A stretch of 64,000 nucleotides of DNA from Adiantum capillus-veneris (GCA_014529385.2 CM043968.1:5134001-5198000); one strand, 5' to 3'; numbered from the stretch's first letter, positions 49,577 to 60,780 are shown. Notes: generated by a model from the sequence alone, not told the origin. Numbers and translations are program-made.

Positions 49577-50859
49577 GTGCGTAGAGCATACAGGTACAAA
49601 TTGATTGGTGATGTCTTATACATGAAAGGGGCTGATCTCGTGTTGAGACGTGTACCTTGGCGGGAGGAGCTTTATAGAGTGTTGGAAGAGAATCATGAAG
49701 GCGCATGTGGTGGCCATTTTGCTCTAAAGATCACCTTGCATAAGATATTGCAAGAGGGGTATGTATGGCCTAGTTTGCACAAGGATGTTCACCATTGGTG
49801 TAGGTCTTGCAATAGGTGTTAAGCATTTGGGAAGAGAGTGTTGAAGCCAAAGCTACGAAAAACCATTATGGCGTTTGATGTGTTTAAAAAGTGGGGATTG
49901 ATGCAATAGGCCCGTTACCTATCACAAGCAGGGGCAAAAGCTATATCTTGACGGCAGTGGACTATCTCTCTAGATGGGCAGAGGCTATAGCAGTAAAACA
50001 GATCACTGCAAAGGATGTGGCAAAATTTGTGTATGATGAAATATGTTGCAAGTTTGGGGTGCCGTTAGAGCTACTTTCAAATAAGGGGCCAGGATTTAGA
50101 GCTAAACTGCTAGACTTCTTATGCACAAAGATGAAGATTAGGCACCAGCATACCACTCCTTATTACCCATAGTGTAATGGCTTAAATGAAAGATTCAATG
50201 GTGAGTTGGTACAAATTCTTTCTAAAGTGACAGATCACCAAGGAAAGAATTGGGATTTGGAATTGCCTAGTGCATTATGGGCTTACCGTACTTCGGTGAA
50301 GACAGGTACAGGGTTTACTCCATTTCATTTGGTGTATGGAAAGGAAGCACTATTGCCTGTGGAGGTAGAGTTGCCTGCGGTCAAGATGTTAGAGAAGTTG
50401 CTTGGGCCGCCTAGTGATGCATTCAAAGAGAGGCTCTTGCAGTTACAAGAGGTCCAGTTGGATAGGATGAGCGCATTGGAGCATTATGGGCAGATGCAGG
50501 ATAAAGCTTTGGCAAAGATAAATGAAAAGGTCAAAAGTAAGGGTATCAAGAAACATGACTTGGTTTTGCGCTACAACAGTAAGCTGGACAACACCTTCCA
50601 AAAGAAGTTTCAAATTAAGTGGGAAGGCCCTTTCAAGGTAGTGGAGTGTTTTCCAAATGGCACATATAAGCTGGCTAACCTAGATGGTGTTCTACTTAAG
50701 TCAAGGGTAAATGGATTGCGTCTTAAATTGTATCATGCTAGATTGATGATGGTGGAGCAAGATGAGCTGTCTGTGGATCAAGCAGTGTTGGTGAGGGATG
50801 AGGAGACCAGTGATGCGGCGAGTCTCATATCTCTCTTTGCTGCTGCTGATCATGAATGA
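49577..50859 (+). pseudogene. Gypsy integrase
   Basis: The zinc-binding finger lies in 49577-49822 (HEGACGGHF ... CRSCNRC), ending in TAA. A missing base near 49.88 kb shifts the frame. The catalytic core then reads GIDAIGPLP (first Asp), DYLSRWAEAIAV and LSNKGPGF, where the second Asp of the usual SDxG motif is Asn. After TAG at 50170 the frame continues with NGLNERFNG (Glu), ALWAYRTSVKTGTGFTPF, LVYGKEALLPVE and a C-terminal GPFKVVECFPNGTYKL GPY/F-like module. It ends at TGA near 50857. It is inactive on at least four counts. Confidence 0.92.
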
Positions 50860-50870
50860 TCTAGCACACT

Positions 50871-50887
50871 AGGGGATGGGCAAATTA
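50871..50887 (+). other. Gypsy polypurine tract
   Basis: AGGGGATGGGCAAATTA immediately precedes the 3' LTR start. The 17-mer CACTAGGGGATGGGCAA (50867-50883) also occurs at 46764-46780. Confidence 0.85.
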
Positions 50888-52040
50888 TGTCAGGAGTTTT
50901 TTGGAGCAAGAGATTGCGCATATGTACATATACATGCATGGTGCATCAAATAAAGAATTGCCCATTTTTCAGAGCCAGGTGGTTACGTGGGGCCCACATG
51001 TGTACAGGTAGGACAGGGTGTACATAGTGCATCGATTTTCACTATTACCAGTACCACTGTGTTTTTTCTACAATAAGGAGGAGTTGGTAGCGCGTAAAAC
51101 TTCTCGAGGAAGCTATCCGCGGGCCGATGACATGAGGTAAGCAGGTGCGTCAGATGGTATCTAGTGGCGTCAGGAGGGCGAACGGGGTCAATATTTGCAC
51201 GCGGATGAGGACGGACACAACGTGGGTGTTTTCTTGTAAGAGTTATGCAAAAAGTTCATCATTAGGACCACTTTTTGGGGCCACTTCACGTGGTTGCGAG
51301 ACGCATTATTGAAAAGAAATGAGTGCCAGGTGTGCGGATGATGCAAAAGGGTGACAACTATGCCCTGCGAGGTCAGTTTTTGGCCTGTTCGGGGTCCTTT
51401 TGAGGTCATCTAAAAAGCCAAGGGTGCCCAACTAATAAAGATAAGTGTGGGAACTGAAAAAAGAGAGAGAAGACCAGAAAAAATGTGGAGAAGAGAGGAG
51501 GAACAGCCGCAGGTGTGTTTTTGCTCATTTTGGAGCTTGTTTTGGCCGTAAACTGCTCCTCCGAGGTTGGATTTGAGCACTTTGACATTGCAGACTAGGG
51601 TTTTGGGCCGTTCCGGACGCGATGGTGCTGTCCATTTTGCCAAATTCCTCACTCTTTTTCTGTTGTTTTTCTGTGTAAGTTTCTCCTATGAGCGAAGTTT
51701 CTGCTCTAGTTTGTGATTGTATCTGGCTTATTTTACCCATATTGTGTGAGCTATTTGCCCCATTGGTGTTGGCCCAAGTTCAATTGTATCTAAACATCAG
51801 AAATTCTCCTCTTTTGAGCTGAGTTTTTTGGGTGTGTGTGTGTGTGTGTGTGTGTGTATCTGTGTGGAGTGGGCAAGTGGATAGTCTCTCTCCTCTCACT
51901 CCAGAGGTGTGTTCCCTATCTCGGCCAGGTGTGTTGTCTAAGCCGAGTGGTGCCCCATAGTGTGTGTGTGTGTGTGTATCTTCCCAAGAGTGTATGTCGG
52001 GTCATTATAGAGGCGCTGTGTGTGTTTTCATCCTGCTCAC
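50888..52040 (+). repeat. Gypsy 3' LTR, about 1153 bp
   Basis: It starts TGTCAGGAG. Only its first 342 bp have a second copy (40762). It contains GT tracts at about 51832-51857 and 51960-51978. ORFs on both strands inside it have no domain sense. The end is fixed by the resumption of E1 LTR sequence (GCGTCATCGGATGC). Confidence 0.88.
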
Positions 52041-52041
52041 A

Positions 52042-52881
52042 GCGTCATCGGATGCAAAGATTGAGAGGATTCAAGAGCGTGCATCCTCCAATGCAAATAG
52101 AAATCATCCCAAATCAACTAATGTTAATCGCACATCAAGCATCACTACAAGCAATCATCTACACACATTAAGCAACGAAGTGAAACACACTAATCTTGGA
52201 GTCTCTCAAGCACAACTCTAATTACATGCATTGACGATTAAGACACAAGATCGCATTCAAGTCGGCCACCCCAACCATGCCAATCATGGTGTCCAAATCA
52301 AGTCACACATAATCAAATTAAGCTCAAGGCTTCTTAAACCTACACACACACAAGCACACCATTAGAGGACAACTCTAATCCCTCAATCACGAGTACGCCC
52401 ACTCCACTTAATCGAGAGAGTTAGATAAGGACTCCACTAATCGGAGTAGCTTAGCATAAGTAAGAGTTAGATTAGAAAAGATCAACACTTCAAAACAATG
52501 AAGGAAAGTAGAGAAACATGATTGACAACATAATGAAAACTAGATTAATTAAGAGAGGATTACACTAATTACATGTGATTAGCACTAGCCTTCTAAGCAT
52601 GGGCATTAAGCTCAAAGGCTAGGCCATCAAGAGCTACTCTAGAGAGAGAGTTCTCAAAAGGACCACTCCAGAATGACCTCTCATTAAGCATAGGGCTCTT
52701 TTATAGCTTTGGGCCTCAAACCCTTCAACCATGGGATAAAGTGAGATCTCTAGCCTAGACTCATACAACTTTGGAACTCCTAAATGAGCTCAAGCCCTAT
52801 ACAATGAAAAGTAAATATTGTGTACTATGGCACATCCACAGCTTGGTGCATAATTGGTGTAGCCGTTAGCCGCTGCTAACA
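52042..52881 (-). repeat. E1 5' LTR, outer segment
   Basis: It matches 34191-35031 closely to the LTR start (minus-strand TGTTAGCAGCGG) at 52881. Together with 40586-40761 it makes an LTR of about 1.01 kb. Confidence 0.9.
52698..52706 (-). promoter_or_regulatory. TATA box of the E1 5' LTR
   Basis: Minus-strand CTATAAAAG; same position as in the other LTR. This would be the promoter copy driving E1, but the gypsy lies downstream of it within the LTR. Confidence 0.65.
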
Positions 52882-53636
52882 ACTGAGTATTGGTATTGCC
52901 ATCCATGTCCAACTGACCTTTGTTGTTTTCCTCTAGCAAACTCCTCCATTTGCTTTTGACTTCACGAACTTGAGCCAAACAATGTGTCGGGTTCCTTGAG
53001 AACTGTGCCGATGTACATGCCGCTAAATGGATGGTTGACGATCCGTTATCCATAGCTTTTGGTTGTCTTTGGTCAATGTCGTCGCACCTTGAGCAAGGTA
53101 GGAACATATTGAAGTTGCAAGACCCGGTAATCGGGTACCTTCTCGCACTCCAAAAAAATGGTCGCACAAACCAAGCCGAAAAAGATCCAAGCCGCTTAAA
53201 CTCCACTGCAAAGGAAGCTCCACACGCAATGGGCTCCGCACAATCTGCTATCCTTCTCTGAAATCCGAAACTCTATCGCCGATATCCGCTCTGCACGTTT
53301 GTCCTATGGTAGGCCTCGAACGAATTCAAAGATCCACAATAAACTGTGCATAGCAATGGCTAAGAATTCCATCCATGCTGCACAAAATTTCCCAAGCCGC
53401 TCCGCACTTACTGCAATCCTCGCCTCCAAGAGCTACAAGATTGACATCAAGCCAATGCCCAAAGGCAATCTTTCATGCCCTCTCTTGATTCCTGCTCCCA
53501 AGCCAAGACTGCTCCTCGAATGGACACTCCTCAAGCCGATCACCACCATTGCCCAGTGGGCAATGACAAGCCCGCGCCACATTCTCCAAAGCCTTGTCAA
53601 TCTCCTGTACCAAAGAGCCCACTACCTTTAGCAAGC

Positions 53637-53997
53637 AGCGTTTTAAAATGCTCAAGTCAATGGGGGGCGGGGAGGGTCGTTGCATAGGGAAGCTGCCGTA
53701 GTCAGTGTTTCAAAATGCTGGTGAGAAGGAGAGGGGTCACCAAGACGCTGCGTGGCAACGTTTCAAAACACTAGGAAAGAGGGGCGGGGGCAAGGCGCTG
53801 ACTGCCGGAGTTTTAAAACGCTAGGAGGAAAAGCTCTCGGCGCCACTACACATAGCAACGTTTTAGAACACAAGCAGGGAAGTAGGAAACACTGCCGGAC
53901 ACTGCTAGGCACATCGTCTTAAAACGCAGGTGGGGTTTAGCCTGTGGACTGCCGGCAAGGGAGGGAGGGGGGCTGGGGGGTAGCGTTTTAAAACGCT
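53637..53997. repeat. Seven spaced copies of a palindrome, GCGTTTTAAAACGC type
   Basis: Copies lie near 53637, 53703, 53757, 53811, 53858, 53910 and 53981, about 50-70 bp apart; the last (AGCGTTTTAAAACGCT) is a perfect 16-bp palindrome and the others differ by a few bases. The spacer is GC- and purine-rich. They lie in the leader of X, downstream of its PBS. Confidence 0.8.
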
Positions 53998-54050
53998 GTT
54001 GCTTCTTCTTCTCCGGAGTGCTCCTCCACGCCAAGGGCCTCATGCCGCTT

Positions 54051-54062
54051 GCTCTGCTACCA
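54051..54062 (-). other. Primer-binding site of X
   Basis: Minus-strand TGGTAGCAGAGC directly follows the LTR end AACA. It differs by one base from TGGTATCAGAGC, the initiator-Met tRNA site of most plant copia elements. Confidence 0.85.
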
Positions 54063-54107
54063 TGTTAAAGTCGACGATGTGAAAGCGTAAAGACCAAGGG
54101 GAGTGAG

Positions 54108-54173
<66 letters not shown>

Positions 54174-54364
54174 TCATGAACCAATCAAGCTTGGCAATGA
54201 ATAACTGAATGTGAATACAATGGAGGCAAGGGGTTGCTTATACAGCAATCCCAGTAAATTTCCCTACCCAAGATTTTGACAAATAAGTAAAATAAATTAC
54301 TAAAAGCCAAAATAAATAATGGGATCATATTAGGCACTTCACTTGAGATGCCTAAACTTTAACA
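54063..54364 (-). repeat. 5' LTR of X (302 bp)
   Basis: Minus strand from TGTTAAAGTTTAGG to GTCGACTTTAACA, with 8-bp inverted ends TGTTAAAG/CTTTAACA. A TATA-like GTATAAG lies at 54237-54243 and a CT tract (plus-strand GA, 54111-54171) downstream of it. The PBS adjoins. Confidence 0.85.
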
Positions 54365-57300
54365 CTAGTTTGGTACCAAAACAGGACGCTTAAGTGGCCT
54401 TTTTTGGTAGTTTTAGATAAAATGCCATAGAAAATGAGAGAAGTATTTGAAGAAATCCTTTTGAGGATTGAAATTATGATAGTCAAACTGTGTGTAAAAA
54501 ATAAGTCCTTGTAATTTGGAGCCTAAATTGATGTACAATCACAGTAACCAAGAGTACATGCGCAAAATTGTACTCAATGTTATAAAACATATTATCGCAT
54601 CGACTAAAAAGAAATGCTAGGGAGTGGTATAAAATTCTAACACATCTATCTATGCCTAACAAACCATTTTTGACATGTTTCTTGCTCACATAAAATATTT
54701 TATGGAAAAATTAAATTATCAAAAGTCATCCAGGTCTAATTAGCCATTGTTTTGAACTCGATTATAAGCAATATAGAAATTGTTAAGTGTGTAATTTTAG
54801 GTTGTATAATGCAGTATATGCATGTGATGTATCTACACAATGCTTAATATACAAAGGTTTATGTTTCTATGTGCTAGTAAAAATAGATCATCTCCCATGC
54901 GCAAAACAACGCATATTACAGATTTCATCTATTTGAAATTCGACACATGAGCTCTAGAATTGGCCATACTCTTGGAATCTTTTGTACATATCAATGTGAT
55001 ATATATAGTTACTTGATATAGAAACAAATGGGACCTGTAAGACCTCACTTACATGTACCAAAAGGACAATTTGTAATTTGGAAGGTACGATGCTTGAAAA
55101 ACAAGTGAAAGAGTCATAGTGGCTTTCTAAAACAATTAGAAAGTGATATAATCATTAGGTCGAGTTTAAGTAGAATCAATGTTTGAGAAAGGATTGCCTT
55201 AGCTTACCCTTGAGCCAGTTGAAAATCTAGACTAGCTGGTTGCAAACCATGGTAAATGGAATAAAAAATGGTGAAATATGTGAGAGGAAATAGTTCAAAA
55301 ATCCTGCAACTTTTAAATTTATGCTAGTATTTTTTGTTTGCTTCTTTGTGGGGAGGAAACTCAATCGACGACTGCTTAATAAAAGAAACTTTCTTGAATA
55401 TTGACTAGAATTAAGTTATAGAATGCAAGAAAAGTCAAGCTATGTGAGACTGTGAAATGAAATGTGAAATAAAAAGAACTCATTAATATATATGTGTGTG
55501 TGTGTGTGTGTGTATGTCCATAGAATTTACTAGAATTATGCAAGGTGAAGCTTCCCTTTATCATTACCATAGAATGCAAGAAAAGTAAAGACATGTCAAC
55601 TGTGAAATAAAAGTGAAATAAAAAGATACAAGGTAAGTTTCAATCATCATTGAAAACATTGAAAGTATGCCTTACCCAACTCTCCTCTAAGGCTTTTTTT
55701 AGAAAGCCAAAAATTCAAAATGACAAGGAATTTATGAGATATAATTGAGACTAGTGTGTGACCCGCGCGTTGTTGCGGCTACATGTGCGTCAATTGAAGC
55801 AACCATTGTTCTCCTTCCCTTTGTAGGGAGAGCAAATGCAGGCAAATGCCTATGATTCTCATGTGAGCTTTTATAGCTCTTAATACACTTCTGCATCAAC
55901 CACCACTATAACTACTTTCTAAATGACAATGTATGACAACACACAAGGTCTAAGTGCCCTCCACATTCACATCAACCAAGCACAAATCTATCTTTTGGAT
56001 CAACACTATGTCTACCTTTTTGACTGTAAGTTCGAACAACTAATGAAGTGTAGTTACTCTCCAAATTCTTGTGGATTGACCAAGGACAAATCTAACATAC
56101 TCCTTCTAATCATGGCAAGTTTGTCCCTACCCCCCCCCCCCCCCCCCCCCCCTTCCTTCTCTCTATCTATGTGTGTGTGTATGTGTTGAGTTCAAGAATT
56201 ATCAGGTCAATTTGAGGTCTCTTGGGAATGAATTAAGTAATGGTCTTATCTTAACATCCTATGTTTCTCTCTAAGGAGGCATCGAATTTGCGATTAGGCT
56301 AGAGACGTCCTCCTCACACAATTGATATGGGACCCTGGTGAGTGGTAGTGGCCCTCTAAATAGACTAATAGAGAGCTAGTATCCTTCTTTGGATATAGTG
56401 TTTGCATTGAATGGCGAGATCTTTAGATGCATTAGCATCCCCTCTCACCATCCTTACCAATCAAGGCATTGGTCATGATAGCAACTCTCCCATGCTTCTC
56501 TCGTGTAGTTTTGGTCTTGCATTTGGGGCATCACAATCAACTAAGTCATCAACTGCTATTTGTTGGCACTTAGGATGCATGTACCAGCCATCCAACATGC
56601 CAACATTACACCACATAGTAGTAGAATAAACTTTGCCATTGGTATGCACAACTGATTTGGTGAGCAGTGTGTCGTTTGCTTCTCAAAGAAAATATTCATG
56701 ATGGGTGTGTGACCTAGGGGTGATTGCATGGCTATATCAACTTTGTCTCTATATGTGGGTAAATTTCAAAATTTATAGGTTGGATTGCACTCAATCTAGC
56801 TAGCATGTACACTTGCATCTACCAAGACTCACCGCATGGATGTTGAGGTCTCTTGCAATTGACGATAAGCAGGTTAGTAATATAAGGCGCATATTGTTCA
56901 TTTGTGTACATTTGGGTACCAATGGAACCTTAAAATGTGAGGGGAATGAAAGCAGAAAAGTTCACTCAAACGTTTCTCTTTGCAAGAGTTTTGGGCATCA
57001 TGCTAAAAAGAAAGGGCGTGCTGCAAAATACACACACACAAAGACACATGCATGTTCTTCTTTGAGAGAGAAGACTGTATTCAACCATTCACATGCTTGC
57101 CCTTACCCATTCTTTATACCATAGCAGCCATTTGGCTTAGCTCCCACTCCCTTAAATGTGAGAAAGAGCATCGAGGCACTACATGGAGGAGAGTCTCTTT
57201 TTGTACGGGAATTATATCCCTTAACAATTTGAGAGTGCGATCATTATCTCCTGCATGAGTGCTCGGCTTTTGATCACATCAAACTTGCTTTACACACATT

Positions 57301-57438
57301 TTAGCCCTTACCATGGCCTACATACCTTTCTCTCCTAGCTACCTCATGGATTCAACTTCTCAGTGGCCACCCTTATATCCATAGTCTTCAAGCATGTTAC
57401 ATGTTGTACTCGGTCCATAGGTCAATCTGACCTTCAAG

Positions 57439-57446
<8 letters not shown>
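54365..57446. other. AT-rich stretch without a recognisable gene
   Basis: Short ORFs only. Noted items: a repeated block ATAGAATGCAAGAAAAGT..AAG near 55420 and 55570 around a (GT) tract (about 55493-55512); a TAGTGTGTGACCCGCGCG phrase at 55752 that recurs at 60585; and a C-run at about 56131-56152 followed by (GT). Nothing matched a known domain. Confidence 0.5.
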
Positions 57447-57534
<88 letters not shown>

Positions 57535-57692
57535 ATCTCTCTCAACCTTTGAGGTCATTGTGATTGTTTCTATGATGTTAAAAGTTATGGCCCCCTCTCC
57601 TTGATAAGTATGTGAGCATGCAAGACCTTGAGTTCAGAATCAACGTTCATCGGCTAAAATTTTTAGGTCTCTTGTGATCTTCTTCTTCGTCG

Positions 57693-57777
<85 letters not shown>

Positions 57778-57906
57778 TTCCTTCTAACTTACTATGCAAC
57801 ATGACGACTTGTTGCCAACAATTTTTGGATTGGATAAGGTTTCCCTAAACTTAATAGTTGAGAGTCGAGATTAACGGGTCGCAAACCACGTCAGTATGAA
57901 GAAAAA

Positions 57907-57952
<46 letters not shown>

Positions 57953-57970
57953 CCTCTCTCTCTCTCTCTC
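57447..57970. repeat. Three (CT)n microsatellites
   Basis: Tracts at about 57447-57530, 57698-57773 and 57908-57970, the last interrupted by a few G and C changes. Intervening sequence is not coding. Confidence 0.95.
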
Positions 57971-58315
57971 TTTGGCTGCATGTCTAGTTTGTAGTATTCA
58001 AATGAAGCATGTGAGAGGCTAAGAGCCTGGTCGCGTGTACCAGCGAGCCTACTTTCTGCCTGGTCACGAGTCAACTCTTCTATCTCTACCTATCTAATCG
58101 TGGTAATTAAGAGCCTCCAATTAACAGACATAGCCTTTCAAATGGTTGACTTTTGAGGCCCTATCGGTTAGCAACAACTTGCTCAAGATGTGTCTCATGA
58201 CTCAGTCAAATCAAGCATTTATCTTCGAAGCCACCGATTTTCTTGACTTGCAAACAAAGCTGGAAGGCTATTTAGCCGTTCCAAAGTGACCAGGATCTAA
58301 ATGTAAGCAAAATGA

Positions 58316-58400
58316 CATGGAGGCAGTCCTACAATGGAGGCACATGCATGGAGGCAGTCCTACAATGGAGGCACATGCATGGAGGTAGCCCTACAATAAG
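58316..58400. repeat. Tandem repeat, 31-bp unit, about 2.7 copies
   Basis: CATGGAGGCAGTCCTACAAT begins at 58316 and 58347, with a variant at 58378; each is followed by GGAGGCACATG. The exact identity of the first two suggests recent duplication. Confidence 0.9.
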
Positions 58401-58988
58401 AGACCGGAGTCATCATTTCTAGGAGGAGGCAAAGGGCCCACATTAGGTATGCAATACCAAGGAGGATCCAAATGAGCAAAGGATTGCTAACTCCAAGACC
58501 AAGGCCAATACCCTCGACTGGAAATTATCATCATCCAATGCAATTATATCAATGTTTTGGAAAAATCATTTTTTCAAATATACAAAATTGCTTTCCTTTA
58601 ATTTTTCAAGAGGAAATTTAGAAAATTAGGTTTATTCTAGTAGGTTTTTACACTATTTTTCTCTATTTTGGGGTGGAATTTTTCCTTTACCCCTTGCCCT
58701 CAACCGACATTTTTGAAATTGAAAACGGCATGATATTTTGTTGAGACACATTTTTCCCAAACATTTAATCGAACACCCACCTTGCACGACTATTGTCGTG
58801 AGAACTGTAGCAGCAGGCAAGGCCATTTGTCCCCTTGTAGAACCCCTTTTTTCTTGCCTATGTCTGGAGTTCGAGATGTGAAAACTTGAGAAAGCTAAAA
58901 AGCATGGATGGTCATGTTGGAGCTGTCAACATTGTAGCATGCGCTGATTGGACGAAAAAAGGCAAAGAAAGTGTGTAGACGGATGTGG

Positions 58989-58990
<2 letters not shown>
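58401..58990. other. No gene seen
   Basis: AT-rich, no ORF of note. Confidence 0.45.

Positions 58991-59064
<74 letters not shown>
58991..59064. repeat. (CT)n microsatellite
   Basis: About 37 uninterrupted units. Confidence 0.95.
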
Positions 59065-59067
<3 letters not shown>

Positions 59068-59268
59068 TGTGGAGGGCCGTAGCTAGGCAAAAATGGAGTT
59101 CGTCGGGATCAAGGGTGGCAGACAGGCAGCGATAGAAAGTAGGTGGCTTAGAAAGCGCTTGTGGCGAGTGGGACATGTATTCGATCCAGAGTCTTGGCGT
59201 CCTAACCAACAAAGGATTGAGTTTGTATAAGGGTGTGGGGCTCGTGGCGGATCAACTATTGGCAGCCA

Positions 59269-59424
59269 GGGGTGTTGATAGAGGAGACTACATGAGGCCT
59301 CTTGTGGAAACATTTAAGAAGTTTTCCATGAAGTAAGTGGTGGGTTATGTTCATGATTGAGTTTGGAGGGGAGCAGTGGGAGGGGGGTGGGCATTATATG
59401 TCGATCGCCAAGGCCAATCAATGG

Positions 59425-59461
<37 letters not shown>

Positions 59462-59526
59462 ACAGAAATAGACACACACACTCCTCAATAGGACTGAATG
59501 GGATTGCCCCCCCCCCATCCCCTCCC

Positions 59527-59571
<45 letters not shown>

Positions 59572-59922
59572 ACAGAAATAGACACACACACTCCTCAATA
59601 GGACTGAATGGGATTGCCCCCCCTCTCTCTCTCTCTCTCTCTCTCACTCACACACACACACACAGGGGTGTTGATAGAGGAGACTACATGAGGCCTCTTG
59701 CGGCAACATTTAAGAAGTTGTCCATGAAGTAAGTGGTGGGTTATGTTCATGATTGAGTTTGGAGGGGGGCAGTGGGAGGGGGGTGGGCATTATATGTCGA
59801 TCGCCAAGGCCAATCAATGGCACTCTCTCTCTCTCTCTCTCTCTCTAACAGAAATAGACACACACACTCCTCAATAGGACTGAATGGGATTGCCCCCCCC
59901 CCCTCTCTCTCTCTCTCTCTCA

Positions 59923-59960
<38 letters not shown>
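59269..59960. repeat. Tandem duplication of a compound-microsatellite block
   Basis: A block of about 170 bp (GGTGTTGATAGAGGAGACTA through GGCCAATCAATGGCACTCTC) occurs at about 59269 and again at about 59666, period 397 bp. A second block, AACAGAAATAGACACACACA plus CTCCTCAATAGGACTGAATG, occurs three times (about 59461, 59571 and 59847), each preceded by (CT)n and followed by a C-run. Slippage and unequal exchange at the microsatellites explain the arrangement. Confidence 0.88.
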
Positions 59961-60064
59961 ATTGCAACAAATAACGAAGACATCTCTCTCTCTCACCTGC
60001 GACACACATGGTGATGCCGTAGAAAATGAAACTTGATCTCTCTCTTTCAAACCTACGATGTGCC

Positions 60065-60068
<4 letters not shown>

Positions 60069-60129
<61 letters not shown>

Positions 60130-60145
60130 ACACACACACACATGC
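60069..60145. repeat. (CT)n-(CA)n compound microsatellite
   Basis: CT passes into CA, with a short CACTCACA interruption. Confidence 0.95.
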
Positions 60146-60584
60146 ACGTGCACGCATGCACACATGCACGTTCGAAGCAACCAACTTATCGACCCATGAC
60201 ACATCTCATTGCTCGTTATTTTTCCAAGCTATGAAGTAGAGCCACCCTTTACAAGAACAAAAGTAATCACTCTTCAAAATTGAAGGCTCTAAAGAAACTT
60301 CATGGCCTTGCTAAAGAGTTTAAATAATATAAATATATATATAGTAGAAAATAGTGTGACTTTTTGACAGAACTTAAAAGTCAAAACTAAGTCTTTTCTT
60401 TTTTTACCATCGTAGTGAGTACTTGCTACTTACCCTTCACTTTTACATTTCAAATGACTTTGACTTACCCTTCACTTTTACATTTCAAACCAAATGTTTA
60501 TTATGGTTCTTGAAATGAAGGAAAGAGTGACAAATGGATGCCCTCTCCTTCCTTGAAAATTTTAAGCTCAATTATATATAGTAC

Positions 60585-60780
60585 TAGTATGTGACCCGCG
60601 TGTTGCTGCGGCTAAGAAGAAGCAATTGTGGCACTCTCCTCCCTCACCTTCCCTCAAAGGTGGCAACATGTACATATATACAATAGTATGTGACCTGTGC
60701 ATTGTTGTGGTCATAAAGAAGTAAATGTGGAACTCTCCTCCCTCACCTTCTTTGAAGGTGGCAACATATGTGTGTGTGTG
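60585..60780. repeat. Direct repeat, 99-bp unit, two copies
   Basis: TAGTATGTGACC starts at 60585 and 60684. Each copy continues through GAACTCTCCTCCCTCACCTT or a variant to GGTGGCAACAT. The first copy has the CCCGCGTGTTGCTGCGGCTA form that also occurs at 55752. Confidence 0.85.

Larger units (their letters stand above)
40762..52041 (+). mobile_element. Tat-like Ty3/gypsy retrotransposon inserted in the E1 LTR
   Basis: Plus strand. It starts TGTCAGGACTTTTTTGGAGC at 40762 and its 3' LTR starts TGTCAGGAGTTTTTTGG at 50888 and ends CTGCTCAC(A) at 52040/52041. AGCGT stands on both sides (40757-40761 and 52041-52045); because of the shared A it reads as a 5-bp TSD, or 4-bp GCGT with a CA end. The undivided E1 LTR has a single AGCGT at 34191-34195. 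The 5' LTR is truncated after 342 bp; PBS and most of gag are gone, and a copia occupies 41104-46303. Pol order is protease, RT, RNase H, second RNase H, integrase: the Tat lineage layout. Confidence 0.88.
34141..52881 (-). mobile_element. LARD-like non-coding LTR retrotransposon E1, interrupted by a gypsy
   Basis: Minus strand. The 3' LTR (34141-35031) and 5' LTR (40586-40761 plus 52042-52881) match over about 890 bp at roughly 97% by eye. A polypurine tract (35032-35043) adjoins the 3' LTR and a PBS (40566-40584) adjoins the 5' LTR. LTR ends are TGTTAGCAGC ... CCTCCAACA. The 5.5-kb interior has no ORF with domain sense, the hallmark of large retrotransposon derivatives that rely on other elements. 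The left end of the 3' LTR is truncated at 34141, so no TSD can be read. A gypsy insertion splits the 5' LTR. Confidence 0.85.
52882..54364 (-). mobile_element. Copia-like element X (5' LTR, PBS and leader only)
   Basis: The 5' LTR, PBS and about 1.17 kb of downstream sequence survive on the minus strand before E1 interrupts at 52881. The interior holds a palindromic repeat cluster and no convincing gag domain; minus-strand readings at 53241-52882 are in conflicting frames. The rest of X is not found left of E1, so it was removed when E1's far end was truncated, or lies outside the window. Confidence 0.7.

Noticed and set aside
34136-52886. TSD for E1
   Set aside because: The left flank (ending TTTA before 34141) does not match ACTGA at 52882, and the 3' LTR is truncated on that side.
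55740-55800. Helitron end
   Set aside because: No TC start, no CTRR end with preceding hairpin and no helicase/Rep motif nearby.
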